The notes: generated by a model not told the origin, from the letters alone. A stretch of 64,000 nt of DNA from Elmis aenea (GCA_947652605.1 OX393581.1:43733924-43797923), one strand, 5' to 3'. Positions 19,253 through 35,188 are shown, counted from the first letter of the stretch. Program-made: numbers and translations.

Positions 19253-20829
19253 ATTTATTGCAACAAAAAAAAAAACGAAGAGCTTAGAAAAGATGCTCAG
19301 CTTAGAAAACAGAATAGAAGCAACAGAAAAAAAAAGAAAAGATTTATAAGTAATAGTTTATTATAAAAAAACAAAACATAACTGCAAAATAAAATATTTA
19401 ATATGTACAGGGTGGTCCAAATTCGATTGGATTATATGGGTGGGTATCTCGCTTAATATTCAAGATAGAGAAATGGTTAACATATCAAAAATATGCAGTT
19501 TTTTTGAGACAAACTCAGAACCGTTTTAAGCAAAATATTTTGTAATTACGTAAAAAAATCGTAAATCAAAACAAGTAAATAATAAATCGGCCATGCTTCT
19601 GACACTACTATCCGTTGCGCTTTTAAATTCAAACACAGTTGTTTTATGACTTTCATATATGACCATATACAACCAATATAAATTCCGCAGTTATTTGTTT
19701 TCGTAAGTCTTTTAACCTTATTAATGTTCAACATTTAAAACCAAATTATTTCTGCAGATTGTGGTACAATCTATATATATAAAAATGAATGTATGTATGT
19801 ATGTATGTATGTTTGTATGGATGTTTGTCCTTTATGCATTCCTATACCACTCATCCGATCCTGACCAAATTTGGCACAGACAATCTATAGGACCATGGAA
19901 AGAACATAGGCTATATGAGAATTCCCAAAAAAATCGTCCGGAAAAGATATTGAGGAAAACGTGCCAAAATCTTACACACAACATTTAAATCGGGTCGTCT
20001 GGAGCGAGAATTTCAACAAAATTTGACAATTTGTCAATTAGACGTAACGTTTAAACGCTCGAACCTTCTACGCGCAAGCCGGGATCTAGCGGTGAAGGAG
20101 CCCCGAAGGGGCTTCGGAATCGCTAGTATTAAATAAAACAATACAAAATCTTTATTGTAACTAATGATATTTTGTTTAATGGTAACTTGAAAATAGTTCC
20201 AATGATCCCGGCAAAAGTAGTTTTTAACTATTGTAGTAGTTCTGACATCACCTTACAACTAGAGTAGGGAGACTCTCGGTTATTAATAATGTATACAGGG
20301 TGACCCAACAAGAATGATTAAATTGCTCTATTACTGGTACAAATGTAAAAAAAAGGATTCAAATAAAATTATTTTCAACTATACCGAATGTTTTGCTCTT
20401 ACACATCGATACGGAATGTTGTTTCTTTGCATGGAATAACCTGTGTATATTACATTTTTAAAAGAGAATTCAAGTTGGAATCTAAACCTACAAAATATAC
20501 AGGATATTCTAATAAGATTTAGAGGAACACCGTTTGTAAAAACAAAACACTGTATAGTTGAAAATAATTTAAGGTTTATTTGAAACTGTAAAATTTTTAC
20601 TAACAATAAGAGCTATTGAATAAGGTTCGCTCGACCTAAAATATTGATAAGATTCTTTCGATAATATTCGGTACAGTTTCGACTTTCCTCGTATGATCTG
20701 AGTTTCGATGATTTGATGTCAGAGCTAAATGTGATGATATGATATTCTTGTGTTTGTTATGGCAACCATAACTATTGTACATTTGCAAATAAATATAATA
20801 ATTTAAAAGTTTAATTTACAATTAAAATC
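19253..20829. other. Spacer between zinc-finger genes B and C
   Basis: Same order as the A/B spacer: TACAGGGTGGTCC end (19406), leader/promoter block of the unknown gene (19530-20290), TACAGGG repeat region, zinc-finger 3' flank and poly(A) signal (20830-20835). It differs by the Helitron at 19770-20126 and a small deletion that removes the upstream-ORF stop. Confidence 0.5.
19770..20126 (+). mobile_element. Non-autonomous Helitron with a visible empty site
   Basis: Starts TCTATATATATAAAAATGAA and ends GAATCGCTAG, with a GGAGCCCCGAAGGGGCTTC hairpin just before the 3' end. The paralogous spacer reads GTACAATATTAAATAAAAC uninterrupted at 14198-14216. Here the element lies exactly between A and T of that word with no duplication, the Helitron mode of insertion. 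A TATG microsatellite lies at 19791-19812. Confidence 0.85.
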
Positions 20830-20849
20830 TTTATTCTTAATTTCCAATA

Positions 20850-21442
20850 ATTTCACATTTATTTAACATTCCGCCGGTGTGTTTTCATATAAACATTTAA
20901 AATCTAACTTTGATTCCAACTTTTCACCCGAACGTCACATTTACATGGTTTTTCACCTGTGTTTACTTTTATGAGAATGTATACTACAGCGAAAAAAACG
21001 TTTTTCACCAATGTCACATTTATATAGTTTTTCACCACTGGTTTCTTTGATTAGCATGTAAACTACCACTTTGAAAAAAACATTTCTAACAAATTTCACA
21101 TTTATATGATTTTACACCAGGGTGTGTTCTCATGTGAACAATTAAATTACTACTTAGTTTAAAACATTTCTGACACATCACATTTAATTGGTTTTACACC
21201 AGTATGTGACCACTTATGAATACTTATAATTATCTACTTTAATTAAAATATTTCTCACAAATGTCACATTTGTATGATTTTTCATCAGTGTGTGTTCTCA
21301 TATGAACATTTAAATGACCACTTTGTTTAAAATATTTCTGACAAACATTACATTTATATGATTTTTCACCAGTGTGTACTCTCATATGAAAGTTTAAATT
21401 ACTACTGCAATTAAAACATTTCTGACAAACATCACATTTATA
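20850..21442 (-). pseudogene. Decayed fingers downstream of gene C
   Basis: Homologous to the decayed tail after gene B (14930-15609), with the same altered linkers and additional differences. No open frame of finger length remains. Confidence 0.6.
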
Positions 21443-24635
<3,193 letters not shown>

Positions 24636-24689
24636 TTTTTTACTAACACAAAAATTATTTTGTCTTGTTAAAAATAACGTGGTAAACAA

Positions 24690-25335
24690 CAGATGGTTTA
24701 CAGTACACTGTCATGGCGGCTTAGTAGATCAAGTGTACTTAGGATATTTTCGGTGGGAAAATGAATATTAGGTTCACTTCTACCTACTTAATAAATTTTT
24801 TTTCATAAAATTTGGTACAAACTCACTTGAGGGCATCCTGAATCCAGTGGTGTAGTTAGATTTTAGACAAAAAAATCATTAAACAAATTTTGACAACGAA
24901 AAAATCATAATAGACTATATGAGAGTAAACTGAATTTTAAAATAGGGCACCAAAGTACAGTTTTTGATGCTTTATGGTTTAAAAAAAGTTCATGAATATC
25001 GGACCGTAAATAAACTTTTGATAGGGGATCTCTTTTGTAATGGGCTACACTGTAGATAACATATGTCTTATGCACTTGCACTATCAGGTTCAGAATTAAA
25101 TTCTTGATCAGAATCAATTTAAAAAAAGTATACCATGTAATTAAAAAAAAGTTGACAATCGCCAGTCTGACATATTTCATCGTAGAAAAAACATTTGAAT
25201 GTCATTCGATAAATCGATAGAGAATTTTCCACGATTTACAAAACTAACAAGTTTGCACGGGTTTCCTTTTAAAATTACAAAATTATAGGGGTCCGACAGT
25301 CAAACTGAATCACCCGGTATATGGTTATTTTAATA
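24690..25335. other. 5' flank of zinc-finger gene C
   Basis: Related to the A and B flanks to about 25137, then diverges; the LINE remnant of the other two flanks is absent. It ends in CTGAATCACCCGGTATA, which looks like a right end of the TACAGGGTGATTCA foldback family. Confidence 0.45.
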
Positions 25336-26143
25336 ATATCTTGGTTACGATCTTAAATTTTCAGTTATTTTCAAACATTCTATATATAAGAGTCCTACTA
25401 CTTTGGGGGTATAGCGAGTTCTTATCACTCCCCTCCATCTATTAATTTAATAGCGCATCTTTCTTAAATCTCTAGGATTTTTTTGTGTATCGGCTAGCGG
25501 CGCTACTACTTTTGCTATTAAATGACAGGGAGCGCAGTGCATCTTCAATTTGATATAAAAGGATATTTTTAAAATATTAACAATGATTACAATTTAAACG
25601 ATGTATCAGTTTTAATGATTAGTTTATCTATTTTTTTGTTGTTGCTACTATAGTAACTGTTTATTTAAAACACGTGTCTAAATTGTTTTCCAAATTATTA
25701 TTGATAGTTTAAAGCTTGTTGAACTTTTAGAAGGCAAAATACAAAAAACAGTTCATATATTTATTTATTATCTACTACTATTAACATTATTAATATCATT
25801 AATACTATTAAATCAATTAAGCAAATATTAATAAATTGTAAATTTAAACCACTGGTGCAAATTACCAAGATGGATCACTGATTTATTTTATAGCCATTAT
25901 TTTTATTAGTAATAACACATATTTTACAGTTTCTTAACGACTTTTAGTAATGAAACAACGTTTCTTTTTCCCTACCAGAAATCATCTTTCACTACCTTTT
26001 ATGTTGTTTTATTTTTTATTGGTAACGCTTAAATAATTGAAAACGATTAAAATCTTATTCATTTTCATCACATATGGAACTGACGTTGTGCGAAAAGATA
26101 TGCTGAATAAATCCCATATGCAAACTGCGGCTGTAGGGATATA
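25336..26143. other. Intergenic, nothing recognised
   Basis: AT-rich single-copy-looking sequence with no ORF or transposon end that I could support. Confidence 0.4.
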
Positions 26144-26260
26144 TAAGGGCTAATCGATTGCTAGCTCCCGCGACTTTGGTCTTATCGGAGTCCAGCAGCC
26201 GGGGTGCGTTTCATTTCCAACATCCAAGTCAATATGCAAAACGTCGGATATACCTTATTA
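26144..26260 (+). promoter_or_regulatory. Candidate TATA promoter with short leader
   Basis: GGGATATATAAGGGC at about 26138-26152 is followed about 30 bp on by a GC-richer stretch and, about 85 bp on, by ATGCAAAACGTCGG at 26234. The layout fits an insect TATA promoter. The ATG opens only 47 codons (to 26377), so a spliced gene or chance occurrence cannot be told apart. Confidence 0.25.
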
Positions 26261-26702
26261 TATTACGTTTACTCAGAATCTTTACGAGCTGAAATAATAA
26301 TACATTCCGTTAAAAAAACTATTGTATTTAATATCTATAAACTGTTTGCTTTCGAGATGCTGTGTCTTATATACTAGGTTAATATACCTACTGTTCATTC
26401 GATTTTACACATTGATAGCAATTTTATTGGCAGGCGTTAGGTTTTTACGAATAGGCACAGGTGCACAAAGACATACACACATTTTATGTTATGGCACAGT
26501 GAAAATTAGAGTTTGGCGAGTATTTAATCCCTTAATAATGTTCAAATATGTATGTGTAAATCATGATACCAAAATTTTAACAAAATCGATTTTGAATGGT
26601 TAGTAGATATCAATAACATATTGTTCAAAGTGCATTTTTGCACAAATATCAACTTTGGCGAATTTGTCAAAAACATGCTCGAGGTAAGACAAGAGAAGTT
26701 GC

Positions 26703-27030
26703 TACCGAGCTCGGTGGCTGGTTGTGTTAACAACCTAACTTGCATTCGGGAGGTCATGGGTTCGAATCCCAGGGCCGACTGTCATTGTGGATGTTTCAGG
26801 TGGTTTCCTCTACAGTTAAGGCAAATGCTGTGGCAGTACTTCCACCTATTCTTGCCCATCCTTGACTATCAACATCCTTACCCACTATCCTTGTACCTCT
26901 AATGACTGAAGAGGGGGTTAATCTCCCCATAGCAGTCTACCGCACGAGCGGAACACATGTGAACCACACACACAAGAAGTCGATTACTAATTACCAGGGC
27001 CTGGCTCTCTGGGAAAAGATCAGTCAGTCC
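26703..27030 (+). mobile_element. tRNA-type SINE
   Basis: A tRNA-like head with an RNA polymerase III B box GGTTCGAATCC at 26759-26769 and a possible A box TGGCTGGTTGTG at 26715-26726. It is followed by about 250 bp of unrelated body (AGAGGGGGTTAATCTCCCC, then ACACACACAAGAAGTCG). No cloverleaf with full pairing was found, so this is not called a tRNA gene. Confidence 0.5.
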
Positions 27031-27037
27031 ATAAGGG

Positions 27038-27400
27038 CAGTGGTTCTCAACCTGTGAGCAGCGACACTTGGGGGTGGCGCCAAATATCTGAAGGGGAGCG
27101 CGAAGAAATGAAAGGGACAACTATTTATTGAAACAACATGTCACCAGTATGAAACGGTCCGGATTTAAAAACAACTGGAGGACTTTTTTTTCGTTTGTCA
27201 TTAATGTGACATCGATTGGATTTTTTTAAACTATTGGAGGCCACTGCATTAAAGAATTGCATGAGAGCACAATGAAAATTGAGTTGGAAAATGATGGCGA
27301 GGTCGAGAAACGCTGTATAAAAGAGTTCTTGGTTCAACTGTGTGGTAAATGTTTTTGTCCTTCTTGTTTATAGCGGTCCACCCTTACTGGGAAATCCGAC
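27038..27400 (+). mobile_element. Truncated hAT element (left end)
   Basis: CAGTGGTTCTCAACCTGTGAGC at 27038 is a typical hAT terminus followed by a GGGGGTGGCGCC stretch. No matching right end was found, so the right boundary is arbitrary and no duplication could be checked. Confidence 0.45.
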
Positions 27401-28930
27401 TTTTTATATCACATGGCCTGAAATGAAATCTATGGAGGAAACAAGCAGTGAAAATGCAAATACTGAAAAATATTATTTCACAAAAAAATGTCAACGGTAA
27501 ATATTGGCGTAACGTACCAATAATCATTATTTGGTTACCCAACTTGTTTTATTAGCATTGTTATTGTTTGTTTTTAAGGTGCAATGTTTACATTGTTGGG
27601 ACAAATTGTCAACATTTGAGATGTTAAAGAAAAAATGCTCGTAAAATATTTAAAAAAAAAAAAATTTACAACTCGTCAGTTGGGCTTCAAATATTCATTA
27701 CAATAATTAATTCATAAAATAATCATACACCATTAGTTTGTACATTAGAATTAAAATTATTATTGTGTTTTTGAGTTTGCATGAGGTTTTGAAGTAACAG
27801 TGAAGAGAAAGGCAATGGGTATACATTATTTGCGTTAAAACTATGCCATTTTTCAGTTCAATTCGCGGAAGGATACGCTCACAAAAGCAAGTCCATTAGA
27901 TTCTGAAGTGAAAATATGATATATCGATACTTACAGGCTATTTTCCGCGTCGCAAAACCGATTTTAATATATAATGTGTCGTATAAAATTATATCAGACC
28001 AATGTATATGTATATTGTGGTCGCTATAACGATAAAATGTCCTCTATGTATTATAGATCTACAGATTATACATTCTTTGCACAGAAATCTGCCATAAAAA
28101 TATTATATGCTCTCCCAAAGGTTGATATAGAATCACTGCCGTATAAAAGGAAATTTATTTCGCTGGTTTTATGCGCTGAAAGGGTACACGTCCATATGTG
28201 TGACTATTTTCATAAATTTCCTTTCAATTTTTCACATAAAGTAGCTCCTTTGCATATTTCAGAATGGCATCTATTCCCGTCTGTCGTTTATCTTTTCGGT
28301 AACATATTTTTTCAAATGTTAACAGATAGATAACTGTATTAATGTTACAGACGCGAATCTGAAAGCTCAAAAGTGTTTTTTAACTGGCGACGAATGCACC
28401 AGCTGTGAACTTTAGCGACGTGGATTGAATAAAAGACATCACCATTAATTTTCCCTGTACTTGATGCTTTTTTGGTCTCCAGAATTGATGATATTTTGTG
28501 ACATTTGTTACAAAGTTATATTGCGAACCAATCATCAGCAAGACTTTACTGTGAGATGCATTTCCTGAACGTTATTAAAGAGCGTTATTTATTAAACATT
28601 TATTGAATTTTGTAATACTCCTATCCTCCTATCTGTTTTTATTATTTAGTAATCAAATTATTAAATGCTGTTCTATGTACCTAATGCTCTATGTAAATAT
28701 GTGTAATTTATTTTTAGGAGTTAATTAATTTTTAAAAGTATATACTTAACACCTGAAAGTGTAAAAAATCAAGCGGTTTATATAATATTTTAGTTATAGC
28801 AGAGCCCAAGTACTGAGTACAAAAAATGTATCACTCAGTGTATAAGCTGTTGCGAAAGCAGTCATTCTATCACGTTTATTGCTTTAAATAACACGAAAAT
28901 TTGGCTCAACATTTTTATAATAAACTTATA
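27401..28930. other. Intergenic, no supported gene
   Basis: A 119-codon ATG-initiated frame exists at 27974-28333 but has no recognisable domain, biased composition or splice context. The rest is AT-rich without visible repeat ends. Confidence 0.35.
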
Positions 28931-30682
28931 TACAGGGTGAGTCATTAGTGCGGGATCGGTCGATTGTGGCTAAATGGTTTGAGATAGAAAGTAGATTCAA
29001 ACGCTATTTCATTCAGTTTTTTCTTCCGCACACGATAAACATATTTTTAAATATACAGCGTGAGTCACCTCTCTGGAACTAATAGCAACTTTTATATTTC
29101 AAATACAACACCCCATTGTTTATTTAATATTTATTACCGCCTTTATTTTAGCTTTGCCTGAATATAAAATACTACAGGTTTTTATGCGGCCTTGTCACTA
29201 CAAAAAATAATTTGAAAATCTTTCAAGTTCTTAAGTCTTTATTTAAAACATTCTCCTGGAATTATTTTTCGAAGTACAGAGTTGTAATTTGTTAAGGACA
29301 TGCAGAAAACATTGCTCTATTCGCCCGATATAAAAAAAAGTGTGAATCACCCATACAGGGTGTTCATAAATAGGTGGCAACTTCCATGATTTCAAAAGCT
29401 CGTAACTCAATTTTTTCAAATGCAAACCCCTGTATTTTCTTATGTCATCGGATTCGTCTTTAAGAGAGCTTCATTTTTTGTTAAGTATGTCCTATACTCA
29501 AAACTCATACTTTTCGAGATATTCGACATTTTTTCTTTTAATCGTTATTGAAGCAAATAGGGTGCCGTGGAAATCTGAAAAAACTGACTGTTCACTTCAC
29601 TAACGTCAAACACTTGTCATTTATTTCTTGAATTATTGCATTTTCACAACAAATTTTTCTTTACAAGAGCAAATTGATATAGCAATGATTTTTTTTATGT
29701 TCTACTATTTTATTTTATTTTTTTTGCCGTTTCAATAAATAGTTTTTTCCGTTTTATTTGGTATTTTGAGGTATTGCGCGCCCCACAGCTTTAGAAACAC
29801 TAGTAAAGTTCATAACAATAATAAAATTGATTTTTGCCAATTTATTTATTACTTATGCTTATGTTATAAGCGAATCCACAAGGCTAAGTATCTACCTACT
29901 TTTAGTGATTAAATACACGAAATGGTGAATAAAACATATCAATTAGCTCTTGTTTAGTAAAATTTATTGGCGAAATGCAATAATTCAAGAAATAAATGAC
30001 AAGTTTTTGACGTTAGTGAAGTAAACAGTCAGTTTTTATCAGATTTCCACGGCACTCTATTTGCTTCAATAACGATTAGAAGAAAAAATGTCGAATATCT
30101 CGAAAAGTTTTGGGTACTTATAGGAAATACGTAACAAAAAAAAAGCTCTCTTAAAGACGAATTCGATGACATAAGAAAATACAGCGGTTTGCATTTGAAA
30201 AAATTAAGTTAAGAGCTTTTAAAAATCATGAAAGTTGCCACCTATTTATGAACACCCTGTATGCGTGATTCAAACTTTTTCATATCAAGTGAATGGAGCA
30301 ATGTTTTCTGCATGTCCTTACCAAATTACAACTCTGTACTTTGAAAAATAACTTCAGGAGAATTTTTTAAATAAAGACTTGAGACTGATAGATTTTGAAA
30401 TCATTTTTTTTTTTAGTGACAAGGCCGCATAAAAACCTGTAGTATTTTATATTGATGCAAAGCTAAAATTAAGGCGGTCAAAAATATTAAATAAAAAATG
30501 GGGTGTTGTATTTGAAATATAAAAGTTGCTATTAGTTCCAGAGAGGCGACCCGCCCTGTATATTTAAAAATATTTTTATCGTATGCGGAAGAAAAGACTG
30601 AATGAAATAGCGTTTGAATCGACTTTTTATCTTAGCCGTTTAGCCACAATCGACCGATCCTGCACTTATGGCTAGCCAGGTA
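28931..30682. mobile_element. 1.75 kb palindromic foldback element
   Basis: Starts TACAGGGTGAGTCATTAGTG. The right arm mirrors the left almost to the end (CGACCGATCCTGCACTTATG) but the last bases are diverged (CCAGGTATA). A second TACAGGGTGTTCATAAATAG start at 29354 is mirrored by CACCCTGTA ending at 30261. The centre lies near 29800. Either one long palindrome with internal terminus-like sequences or a 908-bp foldback inserted at the centre of another. Confidence 0.75.
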
Positions 30683-31572
30683 TAGTTCGATTTTCTTGTA
30701 ATATGTTTCGTATTACAATCGCAGTAATTAATTTTGTAAACTCGTGACTTCTAGTGATTTTTCGTGCTATCTTTTGTTCTTCTCAATAATTTTCATAGAC
30801 TTTTGCTTGGCTATTACCAATTTCAAAGCGATGCGTGTATCTGAACCATCATTAACACTATCTGAACTTATACTAATCTGATCTGATAACTCGCGTAAGC
30901 TCTTTTATTCAATAATTTTGTAGTTTCTAATCGCATATTAGTTGCCTTAATCGCCTTATGAAGGAGTAATATGAGTGTGAAGCTGTTTACAATGCTGGGT
31001 GTGAAGTAGACGAATGAAATGTGGAATCCTCGGACTAATATTTCCGTGCCCCGCCATTAATCATTTCGATCAGGCGACAGCTTGGTCCGCGTGCGGGGTT
31101 CAGATAACCCGCGCTTCTTCGTAGCAACAGATACTGTATTTGCTTTTGCCCGCCTTGGTAATTTGAATATGTCAATAGTAAAACTGCGTAGGAAATCGCC
31201 AAGAAAATCGTAACAAAAGCGCAAGCAACAACCACATGAAAAATCTTTCCATTTATTTTTAATCCAAAAAAATTTCATCAGCATTGAAAAACTGGAAAAG
31301 CGCAAATTGAATTAAAAAGACTATTTTTGTTTTAGGAAAAAATTAAAATTTGATGCTTAAAAATGTGTTGCAAAGACGAAGCATAATTTGGAATAAGCCA
31401 AATAACTTTCGCCATACATTATGTGCGTTTGGGTAAATAAAAAGTTTAAAGTTTCGCTCCAGGCATTCTAATTATCCTTATCTTTGTAAATAAGTCTTTA
31501 TGACATACAAACAACCACCGTATCCTTAAAAAAACATAACTTCTTTCAATAAAATTTAAGAGCTAAAACAAA
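30683..31572. other. Spacer with a GC-richer open segment
   Basis: Mostly AT-rich. On the minus strand 31035-31290 has an open frame without ATG encoding a hydrophobic stretch (VVVACAFVTIFLAISYAVLL) followed by a GC-rich Arg/Gly tail to TAG at 31035. No family recognised; could be a terminal exon or chance. Confidence 0.25.
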
Positions 31573-32865
31573 CATCTTCTTTCTTCTTAATCGGTTCCTC
31601 TTGTACCTTTCGGTGTCGAGGTATGCTTTTCTATTTCTGTTACGTTTCTCCACTCCTGCCTATCGTTAGCTAATTGTGGCACATCTCTCCAGCTGACTAC
31701 TTTTTCCTTTAGTCCTGCCTCACTTATTTTTCCCATTCTATTCTTGGTCTTCCTCTGTTTCTTTTTCCCCCCATCTGCATTTTCCATCCTATTTTCGCGT
31801 ATCTACTTTTTGGCATGCGTAGTAGATGTCCAAGCCATCTTAACTGATTCGTCTGCATCTTTTTCTTAATATCTGTTACTCCTAGGTTATTTCGAATAAT
31901 TTTTCGTTACTGATTTTATCGATCAGTCTACATCCCTCTATTGTTCTCAGAAATCTCATTTCTTTGTTTTTGTTTTTGAGTTAGTGTCCAAGTTTCTGAA
32001 CTGTAGGTACGTGAGAATAGGTGCGTACACTGCATTAAAAAGTCGCGTCTTCGTTTCTTTTGATATTTCCTTCTTACCTATCAAACATTTATTAGTGGCG
32101 TAGTAAAATTTCGTCTGCCGCTATTCTGTTATTTCAATCTTCCTCCAATTTACCATTCTCTGCAATTATTGTTCCTAAATATTTAAAATTTGCTACCGGC
32201 TCTATCTTTTTTTGGTCTAGCATAATTGTAACTGGTTTTTCGCTATAACCATAACCTTTGTCTTTGTTATATTATTATTCGTATTATACATATCTACTTA
32301 ATGTATCTGTCCATACGTCTAGATTCTAGATTGAATTGCAAGTTCGTTTCGCTTTTAGCTAATGGTACCACATCCTCTGCAAATGCTAATTCTTTTAAGG
32401 ATATTTATTGGTTTTAGTTTTTTCCAACCCCAGTAGGCTTTCTTTGTGTTTTGCTTACATTCTTTAATTATTTTATTCATAAGAATTATAAAGAGCAGTG
32501 GACTTAATGTGCCTCCTTGTCTTACTCCCACTGTTGTTATAAATTTCTGGAAACTGCTGTTATTGGTTCGCCCATAATTTCTACTTCTCTTAAGTATATA
32601 AACTCTTGATGGCGTTTGACATCCTTCTCGCACTCTACTTTGTTTCAATATCTTCCAGATCTTTTCCCTTGGCACTCTATCGAAGGCTTTAGAAAGATCG
32701 ATAAAGCACAAGTACACCATCTTTGAATGTTCCATTGTTTTTCACTTAATTGTCTTAATGTAAAAATTAGATCCAGCGTGCATCTTTCTACCTGGTCTAA
32801 AGCCACACTGCGCCTCTTACAAATTTCTTTTGAAATGTTTCCTTAATGTCTCCTCTAAAACAACA
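31573..32865 (-). mobile_element. LINE reverse-transcriptase fragment, 3' half, decayed
   Basis: Minus-strand pieces of a LINE polyprotein: QCGFRPGRK, LCFIDLSKAFDRVPREKIW, GVRQGGTLSPLLFIILMNKI and a 3' end with WRDVPQLANDRQEWRN, ending in a GATTAAGAAGAAAG tail. Frameshifts and stops separate the pieces. The catalytic YADD-type motif was not found intact. Same family as the plus-strand pieces at 35189-36230 and 37745-38075. Confidence 0.75.
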
Positions 32866-32929
32866 ACACTTCATTTAAAAAAATAAACCCCACAAGCCTA
32901 CAACTAACTACAAGACGATGCTCAACTAC

Positions 32930-33600
32930 GAAGGCCTTCGACGTCAACTGATGACACTAACAATCAGAAAATCAATGATCTGGTGCGCGAAAGTCGTCAT
33001 CTGACCGTCAGAGAACTTGCTGAAGAGGATAGAATATCGATTGGATCATGTCATGAGATTTTCACGAAAAAATTAAACATGAATCGGGTTGCAGCAAAAT
33101 TTGTTCATCGTTTGATGACAACCGAGCACAAGGAACACCGAGTGACTGTTTGCCAGGTTCTGTGTTGAAAATATTGCGAGAAAAAATACGCAAGAGGAGA
33201 CCAGCGTTGTGGCGCGACAATTCATGGTTCCTCCACCACGACAACGCGCCTGCCCACTCAGCTCAGCTCAGTTTTGTACAAAAAATCAAATGCTTGTCCT
33301 CCCCCAGCCCCGGGACTCTCCTGACCTGGCTCCGTTTTACTTCTTTTTATTAAATTAAAATCGATGCTCAAAGGACGTCGTTTTGACACTATTGAAGGCA
33401 TCAAAGAGAATTCTGCACGGGAATTAAAGGCGATACCCAAAGAAACATTCCAAGACTGTATGGCAAAGTGGAAAAACCGCTGAATAAGTGTATCTCTAGA
33501 GGAGAGCACTTTGAAGGAGATAAAGACCAACAAGTTGTTAATACTATAAAATAAATGTTTTACAAAAAGTTCGGTTACTTTTTAAACAGACCTCGTATAT
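32930..33600 (+). mobile_element. Mariner remnant with internal deletion
   Basis: Plus-strand pieces of a mariner transposase: LTVRELAEEDRISIGSCHEI (helix-turn-helix part), RVAAKFVHRL, then a jump to LWRDNSWFLHHDNAPAHSA and MLKGRRFDTIEGIKENSARE in other frames. The segment with the first catalytic Asp is deleted and there are several frameshifts. The right end GGTTACTTTTTAAACAGACC is present; the left end is missing and the element abuts the LINE fragment. Confidence 0.8.
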
Positions 33601-34834
33601 TAAATTTTTACATAAACTAAATATTCTTATCTATTACTTTTTTTTGCAAAACTGGTTAAGTTTTCATCAGCAACAAGATGAGTGGTTTTACATTAAACTT
33701 ACTTATATTACATAAACGAATTTAATACAGATGATTAAAGAATTTTTAGGATTTTAGGAACCTTAACTATTTGAAATAATTTCGTATAAACCGCTCTGCA
33801 TGGGAATATCGCACGACATAAACTTCTGGGATTAACTTGCTGAAAAAAATTGAATAGGTTCCTAATAATTTCTTTAAAGTAATTACTTTACAATTACATA
33901 TCCATCACGAGATGTCTCGTCCTAATCTTTAACGACATTTTAATATCGGCGTCTTAAATGAGGCGGCTAGAAATAAAATATTCATTCTCACAAAGCCAAT
34001 TTGATCCCGGCGATTTTAAACTTGTGCAATTATGCGTGCTCACACTGTAGTTTGCTGTGACACAACAATCGCAGCCTACTATATAGATTTCCGTAACAAT
34101 AACAACTGACAGTCGGATGATGGATCGCTAGACAATATGGCGCGAAAGCTCTTCAGCGTAATTTCAATAAGGGTGCAATTTGACCACCAAGAATGTTGGT
34201 CTAAATGTAGCGCGTGTGTATGTAGGGTTGAATTCTCGCTGTCAAATGATGATTTATGTTTTACTTAAAATTTGGCTTGATATGTGCCCGTTTTTGTTGC
34301 CGATTCATATCTTATTATTCCATTAAAATTTGATACACCTAGGGGGTGTTGTACTCCAATACTGTTTCAGTTCCCACAATGCGTTCGTAATCGGGGTACG
34401 TGTAAAATTAATTTTCGGAATTTAGTCAATAACCAAACACATGTCGAAACAGTTTTGTTTTGTAAGAGTTGAAGCGTCGATGTCAACCGCGTTACTTAAA
34501 ATTTGGTTAAAAAATGGAAAATGCAATGATTGATAACAAAACGATGGGCAAAATTGCTCACCGTTTCTTGAGTCGCTAACCGCAGACAAAAATGATATTG
34601 CAAGCATCGCAAAAATATAAGTGAGTCCCAAACAAAGTAAAAAAGACGTGATTTATACAGTGTGTACAAAAAGTAACGTAACGGATCAATGACTCGTCTT
34701 GAGACAACTTGAAAAAAAGTTTTAAATAAAAGTTGTTTGTGGTCATTTACTACACACCCTAATTTATTTTTAACTACGCACTGTGTTTTGTTTTCCGCAC
34801 CGATACGTTTTTTTTTTTTTTTTTTAAATAGAAC
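33601..34834. other. Intergenic, nothing recognised
   Basis: AT-rich sequence without a supported ORF. A homopolymer T run lies at 34810-34825 just before the hAT MITE. Confidence 0.35.
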
Positions 34835-35088
34835 CAGTGGCGTAGGCAGGGGGTGTCAGAACCGCCCCCATAGGTTCGCAATAAGTCGTTATAGAGCTGA
34901 AAAACTGTAAATTTTGTGCTAAAAAAAGCTCTTCGGCTCTTTTTACCGTTTATAACCCCCCCCCATGATGAAACCATCAAACATCCTGTTGCAAAAAAAC
35001 TTAAAAAGAGAGTGGTGACCCAAAAAAATCCTCAGCTCTTTTTACGTTTATTAACCCTCCTCCCTCCTGGAAACATCCTACGGCACTG
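34835..35088. mobile_element. 254-bp hAT MITE with perfect target duplication
   Basis: Left end CAGTGGCGTAGGCAG, right end CCTACGGCACTG. The 8-bp duplication AATAGAAC is perfect on both sides (34827-34834 and 35089-35096). No coding capacity. A second element with the related end CAGTGGCGTAACTAG starts at 63780. Confidence 0.85.
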
Positions 35089-35188
35089 AATAGAACACCC
35101 AGTATATTTTTTAATTTTTGGATGTAAAATTGAATTCTCTTTAAAAAATATATAGGTTTTATACATCTGAAACAGTGTAATAGAAAAA

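Noticed and set aside
26703..26780. A tRNA gene
   Set aside because: Only the B box is good; acceptor and anticodon stems do not pair, and a long SINE body follows.
27974..28333. 119-codon ATG frame as a gene
   Set aside because: No recognisable domain, codon bias, splice signals or homolog in the window; length is possible by chance in AT-rich DNA.
33258..33533. 91-codon minus-strand frame
   Set aside because: Antisense shadow of the mariner transposase remnant.
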